Shown: piece by piece, positions 32,816-41,604 of the stretch | Position numbering within the stretch: the first letter of the stretch is position 1 | How the letters are laid out: each line of letters starts with the position of its first letter | Program-made: the position numbers and the translations under genes | The notes under the pieces: generated by a model | Seen by the model: the letters and a program-made list of their open reading frames with translations, nothing else | Database searches by the model: none | Told to the model about the DNA's origin: nothing | NCBI RefSeq assembly: GCF_014697125.1 | Contig: NZ_JACJRG010000015.1 | Coordinates: forward strand, 90,466 to 154,465 | Direction of reading: 5' to 3' | Source: Anabaena minutissima FACHB-250 | Lineage (GTDB): Bacteria; Cyanobacteriota; Cyanobacteriia; Cyanobacteriales; Nostocaceae | Length of the DNA: 64,000 bases

Positions 32816-34297
32816 GTGTACGAATGGATCTTGCCAAGTCTGAGTGAAGTGTTAGCCGAAAGTGAATGTATTGTGACTGAAGGCTCACCAACCAAAGCAG
32901 AGCGGCAATGGCGGATGAGTCTAGCAGCAATAGAACATTTGTTAATCAACACTTTAGGTAAAACTGCGCCTGATGTAAACCTAGGACTGGTTTTGGCTGC
33001 ACCTGCACCTTTATTTAGTCAGCCAATACTTACCCAAAGGTTGCAGACGGTAACTTTTACAGCCAAGCCGTTTAACCCTTTGGCATTGATGCCATTTCAT
33101 ATGCCAGGCGCGATCGCTGAAGATCCCTCTTCACCTGACAGAGACGCTGCGCGAACGGCGATCGCTATTTCTCCAGAAGAAATTACTCTCGATGAGTCAG
33201 TTTTGCCTCTACTACTAGCTGATCCCCTCGCAGCAGAGCAGTTTTGTCTAGTCTTTACAGAAAAATTTAGATTAGTTCTAGTTTTAGCCACCCGCAAAGA
33301 CGGTACAAAATCATTTTCATTTTCCTTTGAGCCAGAAGTAGTACAGCAAGCATGGCGATCGCTTGGTGCGCGGGTCATGCTAAGTAATCCCGATTTTTTC
33401 GCGGAGTTGGACACATTAGTCCAAAAATATCCCCTAGTACCACCCGATTACCGCACTATTCTTCAGTTTAGCCAATTTCTGCTCCAAGAATTACCAGAAG
33501 AAGGGACTAGAGAAGAGTTCCCCCAATGCCCTATTCCAAAAATCCCATCCCCCAGCCCTAATGTTCCAGCACCAAACCCCGATGTAGAACTACTCCAAGC
33601 TTTCGCCCATGAAGTCCGTACCCCACTCACTACTATTCGGACTATGACTCGTCTGCTGTTGAAGCGGCGGGATTTGCCTGCAACTGTGATTAATCGCTTG
33701 GAAATAATCGATCATGAGTGTACTGAGCAAATTGATCGCATGGAGTTGTTATTTAAAGCCGCAGAACTAGAAACCTGTGCGGCGGCGAAGTTTGCTATAA
33801 CTCACCTGACTCCCATGTCTCTCGATCAAGTCTTGCATCAAAGTATTCCTCGTTGGGAGCAAGCAGCACAGCGTCGCAATTTAACATTAGATGTAGTTTT
33901 ACCGCAGCAATTACCCACAGTAGTAAGTAATCCTGCCATGTTGGATCGGGTACTAACCGGGTTAATAGAAAATTTTACCCGCAGTTTACCGCCTGGTAGT
34001 CATATCCAAGTCCAGGTGATTCCCGCCGGCGATCAACTAAAATTGCAATTATCGCCTCAAACTCTCTGCCAAGATACAAATAAAGTCGCCACACCTCCAA
34101 CACCACCAATCCGTAAAGCCCTTGGTCAGTTACTCATGTTCCAACCAGAGACAGGTACTATTAGTTTGAATATTGCTGCTACTAAACACCTGTTTCAAGC
34201 GATCGGTGGTAAGTTAATTGTCCGTCAGCGTCCACAATACGGCGAAGTTTTGACTATTTTCTTGCCGTTAGAAGTGAGTCATCATAAAAACATCTAG
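32816..34297 (+). CDS. Sensor-type histidine kinase with degenerate ATPase domain
   Basis: 493 residues, no membrane segment. An N-terminal ~225-residue domain of a cyanobacterial type (YEWILPSLSEVLAESEC ... ERQWRMSLAAIEHLL) is followed by the dimerisation helix with phospho-acceptor His at about 265 in FAHEVRTPLTTIRT. The C-terminal HATPase region retains an N-box (RVLTGLIENFTRSLP), but the DxGxG G1 box and a clear G2 box are missing. It ends GGKLIVRQRPQYGEVLTIFLPL. Start GTG 32816 with AGAGGTGA 8 bases upstream. Residues about 110-118 (SPDRDAART) are encoded by sequence resembling a dispersed Nostoc repeat. No response regulator is adjacent. Confidence 0.8.
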   Translation: MYEWILPSLSEVLAESECIVTEGSPTKAERQWRMSLAAIEHLLINTLGKTAPDVNLGLVLAAPAPLFSQPILTQRLQTVTFTAKPFNPLALMPFHMPGAIAEDPSSPDRDAARTAIAISPEEITLDESVLPLLLADPLAAEQFCLVFTEKFRLVLVLATRKDGTKSFSFSFEPEVVQQAWRSLGARVMLSNPDFFAELDTLVQKYPLVPPDYRTILQFSQFLLQELPEEGTREEFPQCPIPKIPSPSPNVPAPNPDVELLQAFAHEVRTPLTTIRTMTRLLLKRRDLPATVINRLEIIDHECTEQIDRMELLFKAAELETCAAAKFAITHLTPMSLDQVLHQSIPRWEQAAQRRNLTLDVVLPQQLPTVVSNPAMLDRVLTGLIENFTRSLPPGSHIQVQVIPAGDQLKLQLSPQTLCQDTNKVATPPTPPIRKALGQLLMFQPETGTISLNIAATKHLFQAIGGKLIVRQRPQYGEVLTIFLPLEVSHHKNI

Positions 34298-34363
34298 AGA
34301 CTAAGTACACAAAGTTATTAGTCATTAGTCAACAGACTGTCAAATAAAAAAATATTCATTATG

Positions 34364-34425
34364 TAGGGTGCGTCAGTACGAAAACTTTTTGGTATTTCCA
34401 AGTTTTCTCTAACTGACGCACCCTA
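34364..34425. repeat. Palindromic dispersed element, copy 2
   Basis: TAGGGTGCGTCAGT at 34364-34377 is inverted at 34412-34425; the interior holds TTGGTATTTCC (34389-34399), the reverse complement of the core of copy 1. So the element lies in the opposite orientation to that at 15412-15474. Confidence 0.8.
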
Positions 34426-34537
34426 ATGTCACCTATCACCTGTCCCCTATCCCCTGTATTTCTCCAGGATGAAAATTTCTGGAACTGTCAAGTTGTGTGC
34501 TGTATCACAATTTGTTCAGACATAGGGATAAGAAATT

Positions 34538-35548
34538 ATGAATCCAAAACTGAAATTTCAACCTGTTTCTCATAGCTGGGTTGCTTTACATCCACAACCT
34601 AAAGGGGTAATTCAATTTATTGGTGGGGCTTTTTTTGGTACTTTTGCACCCATGTTTTTCTATCGTTATTTGCTGCAATATTTATTTAATAACGGATATA
34701 CAATCATTCTGTTGCCATTTAATTTTACTTTTAACCATTATGTAGAAGCTGGATTTCTGATCAAAGAACAATACGAAATCACACCAGAGCTTGTCAGAAT
34801 GGCAAAATTAGCTAACTATGACTATCAAGTTTATCTAAAAGATACAAATTTCTCTTGGGTTGGTCATAGTATTGGTTGTAAATATATTGCTCTTTTAGAA
34901 GGCTTTACTGCCTTGCCACAAGACCATAAAGAACTAGAACAATTTATTCGTAATCTGGTGTTAAAAACAAGTAATACATCAAATCCAGCCAAAAATGACC
35001 GCAAAATACAGCGCATTGTTACAGATATTGAAACACTCATTCATGAACTGAAACAAGAACAAAACAAAGCTACTAAATTAAGTAGTTACTATGTAGGAGA
35101 AGAACAACATATCTTCTCTAACCTATTCATCAAAGGTCAAACTTCGGTTCTTTTAGCACCTGTTAATAGTGGCACAGACAGCGCAATTCCTAAATTTTTG
35201 GCGAAAATTATTGATAAATTGGGATGGGGTGTTAACCCAAGCCCTGATGAAACTTATGCTTTAATAAAAGCTACAAATCTATTTAATTTACTTGGATTAG
35301 TACAGTTTAAATCAGATAAAATCGCTCAAAAAACTGCCGATTGGTTTGTTAATATTTTTCACAAGCCCCCAGTTAATTTTCAAAATACTTTAGCAGGGGG
35401 ACATTTAAAACCTCTGGGTTTTAAAGTTGGTAATTATGTGATTAATTTTCCCGATAGTCTGCCAATTATTGAATCTACGCAAAGAAGAAGTAGCCAATTT
35501 GAATTTTATGTGGGTAAGTTGCTTCAGGCACTAGATCAGAAGAGATAG
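34538..35548 (+). CDS. DUF1350 family protein (alpha/beta-hydrolase-like)
   Basis: 336 residues with DUF1350 features: WVALHPQPKGVIQFIGGAFFGTFAP at the start, FYRYLLQYLFNNGYTIILLPF, and NFSWVGHSIGCKYIALLEG, in which GHSIG has the form of a serine-hydrolase nucleophile elbow (GxSxG) near residues 110-114. The family is shared by cyanobacteria and plant chloroplasts; its substrate is unknown. ATG 34538 after AGGGATAAGAA. Copies of a palindromic repeat lie on both sides of the gene (34364-34425 and 35596-35647). A long insert of charged residues occupies about 145-195. Confidence 0.87.
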   Translation: MNPKLKFQPVSHSWVALHPQPKGVIQFIGGAFFGTFAPMFFYRYLLQYLFNNGYTIILLPFNFTFNHYVEAGFLIKEQYEITPELVRMAKLANYDYQVYLKDTNFSWVGHSIGCKYIALLEGFTALPQDHKELEQFIRNLVLKTSNTSNPAKNDRKIQRIVTDIETLIHELKQEQNKATKLSSYYVGEEQHIFSNLFIKGQTSVLLAPVNSGTDSAIPKFLAKIIDKLGWGVNPSPDETYALIKATNLFNLLGLVQFKSDKIAQKTADWFVNIFHKPPVNFQNTLAGGHLKPLGFKVGNYVINFPDSLPIIESTQRRSSQFEFYVGKLLQALDQKR

Positions 35549-35595
35549 GTTGAGAGTAGTGTATGCACACAAACATATCTATTTTGACCAATTAA

Positions 35596-35647
35596 GGAAA
35601 TACCAAAACATAAATTATCTGATATTCGTAGGGTGCTAACGCACCCT
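35596..35647. repeat. Palindromic dispersed element, partial copy 3
   Basis: GGAAATACCAA at 35596-35606 is followed by a short palindrome AGGGTGC-TAAC-GCACCCT at 35630-35647. It shares both core and arm with copies 1 and 2 but has lost one long arm, so it looks like a deleted copy. Confidence 0.6.
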
Positions 35648-35729
35648 TATAAGTAATCGAGCAAAATTAATTACACAAATCAATATACAATATAATTTAG
35701 GATTTACTTAGATAATAATTAGGTTTTGA

Positions 35730-36319
35730 ATGATTTTTTTGAGAGAAATTAATCTGCTCTCCTTGAAACTACTGGAGCGTATATATCGCCAAAGTCGATA
35801 TCATCAGGTGCGCCAAAGAGCGCATTTCTTAATTTTAGCTGGACAGGGAATAGAATCAGAAGAATTAATCAAAATATTTAATGTTAGTTATAAGACAATA
35901 TATAACTGGATAAATCGTTGGGAATTAGAGGGAATGGTAGGACTGTATAATAAACCAGGAAGAGGGAGGAAACGAATATTTAAGCCAGAACAAGAAGCAG
36001 AAATTAGAGAGTGGGCGAAACAAGAACCAAGACAATTAAAAAAGACGCTACAAAAAATTAAATCAGAATGGGATATTGAAGTTAGCAGTGAAACCGTTAA
36101 AACAATATTGATAAACTTGAAGAATGGTCAGAACGCGGTATTACCATCTTTCAATTACCCTCCTATTCACCTGAGTTAAATTTGATTGAAATTTTGTGGC
36201 GGTTTATTAAGTATCAATGGATTGAAATTGATGCTTACAAAAATTGGCAGACTTTTGTAGCATCTGTGGAAAAGATTCTCCGAGAATTTGGTAAAAACTA
36301 TGTAATTAATTTTGTTTAG
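35730..36319 (+). pseudogene. Decayed IS630-type transposase
   Basis: The first ~129 codons read as the helix-turn-helix N-terminus of an IS630/Tc1-like transposase (RYHQVRQRAHFLILAGQG, IKIFNVSYKTIYNWINRWE, YNKPGRGRKRIF). The frame then shifts: from 36116 another phase encodes LEEWSERGITIFQLPSYSPE and LNLIEILWRFIKYQWI to a TAG at 36317-36319, the normal C-terminus with the last acidic catalytic region. The middle, with the first two catalytic Asp residues, is missing, so about 150 codons were deleted near 36110. Terminal inverted repeats were not found. It is a dead remnant. Confidence 0.85.
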
Positions 36320-36382
36320 CTACTTATCTTAGAAGAGGTGGTAGACCTGTTACTACCTAGCTCTCTATTCCCATTCTCATTT

Positions 36383-39079
36383 CTAATTCCATTCACCCTG
36401 TAAAGTGAAAGCAGCCCAATAATAAGGTGCAGCATATTTTTGTTTACGCCAGATTTCTATTTGTGCATTCCGCAATGCTGCTGCCGGTTTTAATCTTGCT
36501 TGTAGCATCTGTTGATAAAATCTCTGCATAAGTTCTGATGTGGCTTGGTCATCTACACTCCACAAACTCACCACCACTCGCGGACTACCTGCATACATAA
36601 ATCCCCTAGTTAAACCTACTAGTCCCTCACCTTTAATTTCTTCTCCTAGTCCGGTTTGACAAGCACTGAGGACTACCAGTTCGGATTGCAGGTTGAGGTT
36701 AAAGATATCACGCAAGCGCAAAAAACCATTTTGTGGCATCCCCTTGTCATCAAATAATGATAATACCACCCCTGATAATTCTGGATGTTTGCTGTTAAAA
36801 ATGCCATGAGTAGCAAAATGGATAATGCGATATTGACTCAATTCTTCGCTGGTAGCTGTTTGACGACTGGCGGTAAAGTCCAAAGCTGGCTTACCTTTAT
36901 GATGAGGGACAAGAGCCAAAATCGCTTCAGCTTCTTGACGTGTAAAGCGGAGACGCTCAAAGTTGATATCGGAATCACTGACGGATCTGGTTAAAGCGAG
37001 GTTATCTAAATTACTGACTAGTGGTGGGCGAGATATTTTACCTTGGAGACGCTCATCATTACTTCTAAAGACAGGATCTGCCAACACAGCTAAGGTTTTA
37101 GGTGCAAGTTTACGTCCTTTTTGTTCTTGCCGCAGGATGGCTAATGTAGATGCCGAGGGTAAGGTAATAATTTCGTGCTTTAGTAATAATGGCTCATATT
37201 TGCTACTTGGTTGAGAATTAGGTGTTATGAGAGCCGCAAATGGTACATACTGCAAAGCCCCATCGCTCACTACTACTAAGCGTTTTCCTTCTAGCTGCTG
37301 GGCTACAGGGGCAAGTATTAGCTGAGACAATTTATTTATTGATGGGCTATGCTTCAGGTATGGGCTAGTAATGTCTTGACGAAACTTTTGAACAGCTGCT
37401 TCAATGTCTGCGCGTTTAGGCAATTCGTAACTGACGATATTTTTATTGGTAACAGCCCAAAGATAACTACGCTTTTCTCCCAAAGAATATTCTAGTAAGA
37501 GGGTGTTGTCGTCAAGGACTTGCTGTTGAATTTGTCGCAATGTCAGGGGTTGTGGTTGAGTCAAGGCTGCATAACGCGGACTGATAGCACGGATTTGTGC
37601 TTGGATTTGTTTGTATTGTTCCAGCAGTGTGGCAATTTGTGTTTCTAAAGCTTGTGCTTCTGATTCTGTATTTTTACGGCTGAGTAGTTCTACTTGTTGT
37701 GTTTCTAAAACATCAAGTTTTTGCTGTAACAAACGTTCTTGAGAGAGTAACTTCGGCTCTACTCCTTGGCGGATATCAGCATTAGCTTCACTGAGTAGTT
37801 CCAAAAGGCTACGGGCGCGGGCGCGTTCACTGGCTTGCAATGCCTGTTTGTCGTAGCCTTGATCTGGCTGTTGTTTGTGTAACTGCATTAGTAAGTCAAT
37901 ATATAGCTGATAATAATCCTGCACTGTAGCGAAATAAGATGTGCGGAGTTCCTGAGACAGCAGTTGGCTACGTAGGTTTTCTACAATTTTGAGAGATGTT
38001 TCAATTCGACTTTGGGCTGTTTTGAGTTTGCCTTGATCCCGTTCCAAAGAGGCAATGTCATAGAGATTTTGAGCTTCTCTAGGCTTGCTCCCTAACTGTT
38101 GGAATAAGTTTAGAGATTGGATGTAATAATCTAGGGCTATTTGCTGTTTTCCTAATTTGGCGTAAGCTTTACCCAGGTTATTTAAGGCGATCGCTGTTCC
38201 TGATTTATCTTCTGCGATCGCAAATAAAGGCAGTGATTGCTGGAAATAATCCAGGGCTTTTTGTTGGTTTCCTAGATTTGAGTGGACAATACCTATATTG
38301 TTTAAGGCAATGGCTTCATTGGTTTTATCTTTGCCTTGTTGGGATAAAAGTAGAGACTGGTTGAAATAATCTAAGGCTTTCTGCTCATCGCCTAAATCTA
38401 GGTAGACTTTGCCAATACTGTTGATGGTATTAGCCCAACTGGCTTTATTACCTACTTGTATTTTGAGGGGTAGGGATTGATTATAGTAGTCTAAAGCTTT
38501 TTGCTGTTCTCCCAGAAAAGCGTAAATAGCCCCTATATTATTCAGGGTAATAGCTTCTCCTCTTTTGTCTTTTACCTGTCGTCTGAGAGGGAGGGCTTGG
38601 TGATAATAATCAAGTGCCTTTTGTTTTTCTCCTAACTCTGAGTAGATTTTGCCGATGTTGTTCAGGGTTGTTGCTTGCCCTGACTTATCTTTTAAGTGCT
38701 GATATATGGATAGGCCTTGTTTATAATAATCTTGTGCTGTTTGCTTTTCTCCAAAATCTGAGTGAGTTTTGCCCATGTATATCAGAATGGGAGCTTGTGA
38801 AGTGCGATCGCCCGCAGTCTGATACAATGCCAATGCTTCCTCAAATTTTTTCATTGCCTGGACTCTAGCTGCTGCTGTTCCTTGCTCATATAGTTGCTTG
38901 GCTTGCTGATAGGCTTGTTGTGCAGTGAAATTTTTATTGACTGTCTGGGCAACGTTAACTGAATATTGCTGTTTAGTCGTTAACGGAGTAGCAAAGCTTG
39001 ATTTTGAAAACAACAAAACACCGCTCAGTAAAATTAGAGTCCGACCTGCTACCAATGTAAGCAATTGCCATTTGATCAT
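36383..39079 (-). CDS. TPR-CHAT protein (caspase-like)
   Basis: 898 residues. A signal or anchor segment (LLTLVAGRTLILLSGVLLF) is followed by about seven 40-residue TPR units with the repeated pattern A-LNNIG-Y..LG..QKALDYY.QSL.L (about residues 75-370), then a helical linker and a C-terminal CHAT domain. CHAT is caspase/HetF-like: the His is in IIHFATHGIFNS and the Cys in LVVLSACQTGLGE, both present, so a cysteine-peptidase dyad appears intact. Cyanobacteria encode several such proteins; HetF is the known example linked to heterocyst and cell-division control. ATG 39079 is preferred over an upstream TTG at 39145. It ends beside the transposase remnant. Confidence 0.87.
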   Translation of the reverse strand: MIKWQLLTLVAGRTLILLSGVLLFSKSSFATPLTTKQQYSVNVAQTVNKNFTAQQAYQQAKQLYEQGTAAARVQAMKKFEEALALYQTAGDRTSQAPILIYMGKTHSDFGEKQTAQDYYKQGLSIYQHLKDKSGQATTLNNIGKIYSELGEKQKALDYYHQALPLRRQVKDKRGEAITLNNIGAIYAFLGEQQKALDYYNQSLPLKIQVGNKASWANTINSIGKVYLDLGDEQKALDYFNQSLLLSQQGKDKTNEAIALNNIGIVHSNLGNQQKALDYFQQSLPLFAIAEDKSGTAIALNNLGKAYAKLGKQQIALDYYIQSLNLFQQLGSKPREAQNLYDIASLERDQGKLKTAQSRIETSLKIVENLRSQLLSQELRTSYFATVQDYYQLYIDLLMQLHKQQPDQGYDKQALQASERARARSLLELLSEANADIRQGVEPKLLSQERLLQQKLDVLETQQVELLSRKNTESEAQALETQIATLLEQYKQIQAQIRAISPRYAALTQPQPLTLRQIQQQVLDDNTLLLEYSLGEKRSYLWAVTNKNIVSYELPKRADIEAAVQKFRQDITSPYLKHSPSINKLSQLILAPVAQQLEGKRLVVVSDGALQYVPFAALITPNSQPSSKYEPLLLKHEIITLPSASTLAILRQEQKGRKLAPKTLAVLADPVFRSNDERLQGKISRPPLVSNLDNLALTRSVSDSDINFERLRFTRQEAEAILALVPHHKGKPALDFTASRQTATSEELSQYRIIHFATHGIFNSKHPELSGVVLSLFDDKGMPQNGFLRLRDIFNLNLQSELVVLSACQTGLGEEIKGEGLVGLTRGFMYAGSPRVVVSLWSVDDQATSELMQRFYQQMLQARLKPAAALRNAQIEIWRKQKYAAPYYWAAFTLQGEWN

Positions 39080-39420
39080 AAAAATACCTGAATTTTCTGA
39101 TGACTCACAGTTTGCTGAACCTAATACTGCCAATATCGAAATCAATTTTAAATTTTTTAAACGGTTGATAGCTTTCGCTCTATTTATAATTCCCCATATC
39201 TAGGAAAAAATTGCAGATTAATTTTTGCTGATCTGCTTGTATTCTTACTAAAATTTGTTGGCTAATGTATTCTTTATAACTGCACATAACAACTGCAATT
39301 ACGAATGCAGCATTTTTACAATTTTGGGATATCTAATCACCTGATTGGGTGATATCCCTATAGTTGAAAATATGTAAATATTGCTGGTGTGTTAACTTAC
39401 TAAATACAGGATGTCACACA
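39080..39420. other. Spacer with alternative hairpins
   Basis: Between the divergent CHAT and PH-like genes. GGGATATC at 39326-39333 pairs with GATATCCC at 39351-39358; inside it ATCACC (39336-39341) can pair with GGTGAT (39348-39353), competing for the same bases. No open frame seen. Confidence 0.45.
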
Positions 39421-39789
39421 ATGCAGCTAAGTATATTTAATGGAAACTTACAAATTTCCTGGGAATGGTACGAGCAACTTCTGACTTTAAATCTCAATCA
39501 AACTTTTTTAATTTCTTTCAATCATATAGAATCAGTTTCAACAACTGAACCTGTAAGTAGTTGGACAGAAATTCGTAGTCCTGGTACTAGTATTCCAGGC
39601 ATTATTAAAGCTGGAACATACTACAGTAATAGAGGTAAAGAGTTTTGGTATGTAACACAAGATAAAAATTATTTAACACTGGAACTCAAGAATGAGCCTT
39701 TCCGACGTATAATTTTAACCATTGACAATCATCAAGATTGGGCAGAACGAATTAACCAGTCTATACAAGCTTCCGAAACGTCAATCTAA
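39421..39789 (+). CDS. Small protein, possibly bacterial PH-like domain
   Basis: 122 residues from ATG 39421 (MQLSIFNGNLQISWEWYEQL). The pattern is beta-rich: ISWEWYEQLLTLNLNQTFLISFNHIESV, then WTEIRSPGTSIPGIIKAGTY, then EFWYVTQ and YLTLELKNEPFRRIILTIDN, ending in one helix (HQDWAERINQSIQ). This strand-then-final-helix order is what bacterial PH-like domains show; the identification is by pattern only. The longer open frame upstream is not used because it starts in the hairpin-rich spacer. The membrane glycosyltransferase follows in the same direction. Confidence 0.6.
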   Translation: MQLSIFNGNLQISWEWYEQLLTLNLNQTFLISFNHIESVSTTEPVSSWTEIRSPGTSIPGIIKAGTYYSNRGKEFWYVTQDKNYLTLELKNEPFRRIILTIDNHQDWAERINQSIQASETSI

Positions 39790-39888
39790 GCGAAAACTAT
39801 AATTTCTGCAAAGTTCTGGGATTGGTGACTTGTAAGTTTTAGCGATCGCTCTCTTGTGGAAACACAGAACAAGCACTTATTGGCAATC

Positions 39889-41550
39889 ATGACAAATCGC
39901 AGAGTTTATTTGAATCATCTTGGTTTCTTGGGAGCGATCGCACTTGGTGCTTTTTTACGTTTTTGGCATTTGGACTTAAAACCTCTGTGGATGGATGAGG
40001 TGATTACTGCCATATTTAGTTTAGGGAAAAATTATCATGATTTACCTTTGGATGTAGTTTTTCCCTTGAACCGTATCCCAGATATTTTTACTTTTCAGCC
40101 TGGGGTTAGCTGTGTCCAAATCGCTAACAACATCGCTACTCAATCTACCCATCCCCCACTATTTTTTTGTGGGATGTATCGGTGGATGGAGTGGATGACA
40201 CTATTAGGCAATGACTGGGTAACAAAATTGCGATCGCTACCAGCTTTATTTGGTGTAGCTGCGATCGCCGCTATTTATTGGGTAAATTGTATCGCTTTTT
40301 CACGAACATCAGGAATTATTGCCGCATTACTAATGGCAGTATCTCCCTTTGCCGTATACCTTTCTCAAGAAGCACGTCACTATACCTTCCCGATGTTTCT
40401 CATCACCTTATCATTGTTGTTAATCATGCAGATACAACGAGATATTGTCCACAATAAAATGAGATTCTGGCGTTGGTTTTTATGGGTACTTATTAGTATT
40501 ATTGGTTTTTATACCCACTACTTTTTCATTCTGGCTTTTATTGCTGAAATTGCCACTTTATCACTATTAATATACTGGAATAAAATTCAAAAAAATATAT
40601 TTATATTATATTTAATAATATCTTCTACTAGTGTTTTTATTTGTTTTATACCTTGGGTATTAACAACTCTGTATCATGCTCAACGTTCAGAAACTAATTG
40701 GCTACCAACTACAGGATTCATTGCCCCTTTTTATCAAACTTTAATTAATTTGGTATTAATGATTATATCTTTACCTGTAGAAAACCAATCATTAATGATC
40801 ATGGTTATTTGTGGATTATTAATGTTGATTTTTGCTATTTGGGCAGGATTAATCACCTTTAAGGGCTTAAAAAAACTGTGGTTGCAAGATACAACTCACT
40901 TCGCTACATTCACACTAATCAGTTTTACTAGTTTTATATTGTTACAGTGCTTCGCCATAGCTTATTTATCAGGTAAAGATATTACTGCTATTCCCCGTTA
41001 TAGTTTTGTTTACTACCCTGGTATTTGCTCTCTCCTGGCAGCCAGCATTTGTTACAGTCAAAAAACAAAAATAAACAGTAAAAAACAGACATTATTTTTT
41101 ATCTTTGTTGGTTTATTAAGTAGTGTTTTTGTTGTTTATAATTTAAGTTTTCAAAAGCCATTTATGCCGGAGAAAGTAGCTCTAAATATGAATTTAGAGC
41201 CATCTTTACCTCTCATGTTGGTGGTGACATATGAAAATTATCAAGATGTCGCATTAGGAATCAGTTTTGCTTTGGCATTAGAAAAAATTAAAAGTCAAAC
41301 ATCTGCATCAGATAGTTTTGTTGCTTTACAAAAGTCTCCTAGCTTATCTGTTGTCTGGATCAAGCTTTCACAACTGTCAGTAACCATAAAATCGCAGTTA
41401 AATTTGTGGATAGTCGCCCCTGGAATCAGACGGAGGGATTATCCTCAAAAGTTAATGTTATCTGGAAATAATTGTACAATCGATCCCAAAAACTATTACC
41501 GCATCGGTATTCCCTATCAACTTTACCGATGCAGTAATGGGACTCAATAG
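39889..41550 (+). CDS. Integral membrane glycosyltransferase, GT39/ArnT-like (GT-C fold)
   Basis: 553 residues with about ten membrane segments. The first extracytoplasmic loop carries the GT-C catalytic acidic pair in LDLKPLWMDEVITAIFSLG (about residues 33-51), and LSQEARHYTFPMFL near 160 is the second conserved motif. Such enzymes transfer sugars from polyprenyl-phosphate donors to lipids, proteins or glycans on the periplasmic side. The C-terminal ~120 residues form a soluble tail with Cys pairs. Start is uncertain: ATG 39889 or GTG 39856, neither with a good site. Specificity unknown. Confidence 0.82.
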   Translation: MTNRRVYLNHLGFLGAIALGAFLRFWHLDLKPLWMDEVITAIFSLGKNYHDLPLDVVFPLNRIPDIFTFQPGVSCVQIANNIATQSTHPPLFFCGMYRWMEWMTLLGNDWVTKLRSLPALFGVAAIAAIYWVNCIAFSRTSGIIAALLMAVSPFAVYLSQEARHYTFPMFLITLSLLLIMQIQRDIVHNKMRFWRWFLWVLISIIGFYTHYFFILAFIAEIATLSLLIYWNKIQKNIFILYLIISSTSVFICFIPWVLTTLYHAQRSETNWLPTTGFIAPFYQTLINLVLMIISLPVENQSLMIMVICGLLMLIFAIWAGLITFKGLKKLWLQDTTHFATFTLISFTSFILLQCFAIAYLSGKDITAIPRYSFVYYPGICSLLAASICYSQKTKINSKKQTLFFIFVGLLSSVFVVYNLSFQKPFMPEKVALNMNLEPSLPLMLVVTYENYQDVALGISFALALEKIKSQTSASDSFVALQKSPSLSVVWIKLSQLSVTIKSQLNLWIVAPGIRRRDYPQKLMLSGNNCTIDPKNYYRIGIPYQLYRCSNGTQ

Positions 41551-41604
41551 CGAAGAAACTATCGTCTATTTTTATCTTTAGAACCGAGTTTCTTGGCTTT
41601 GGGT

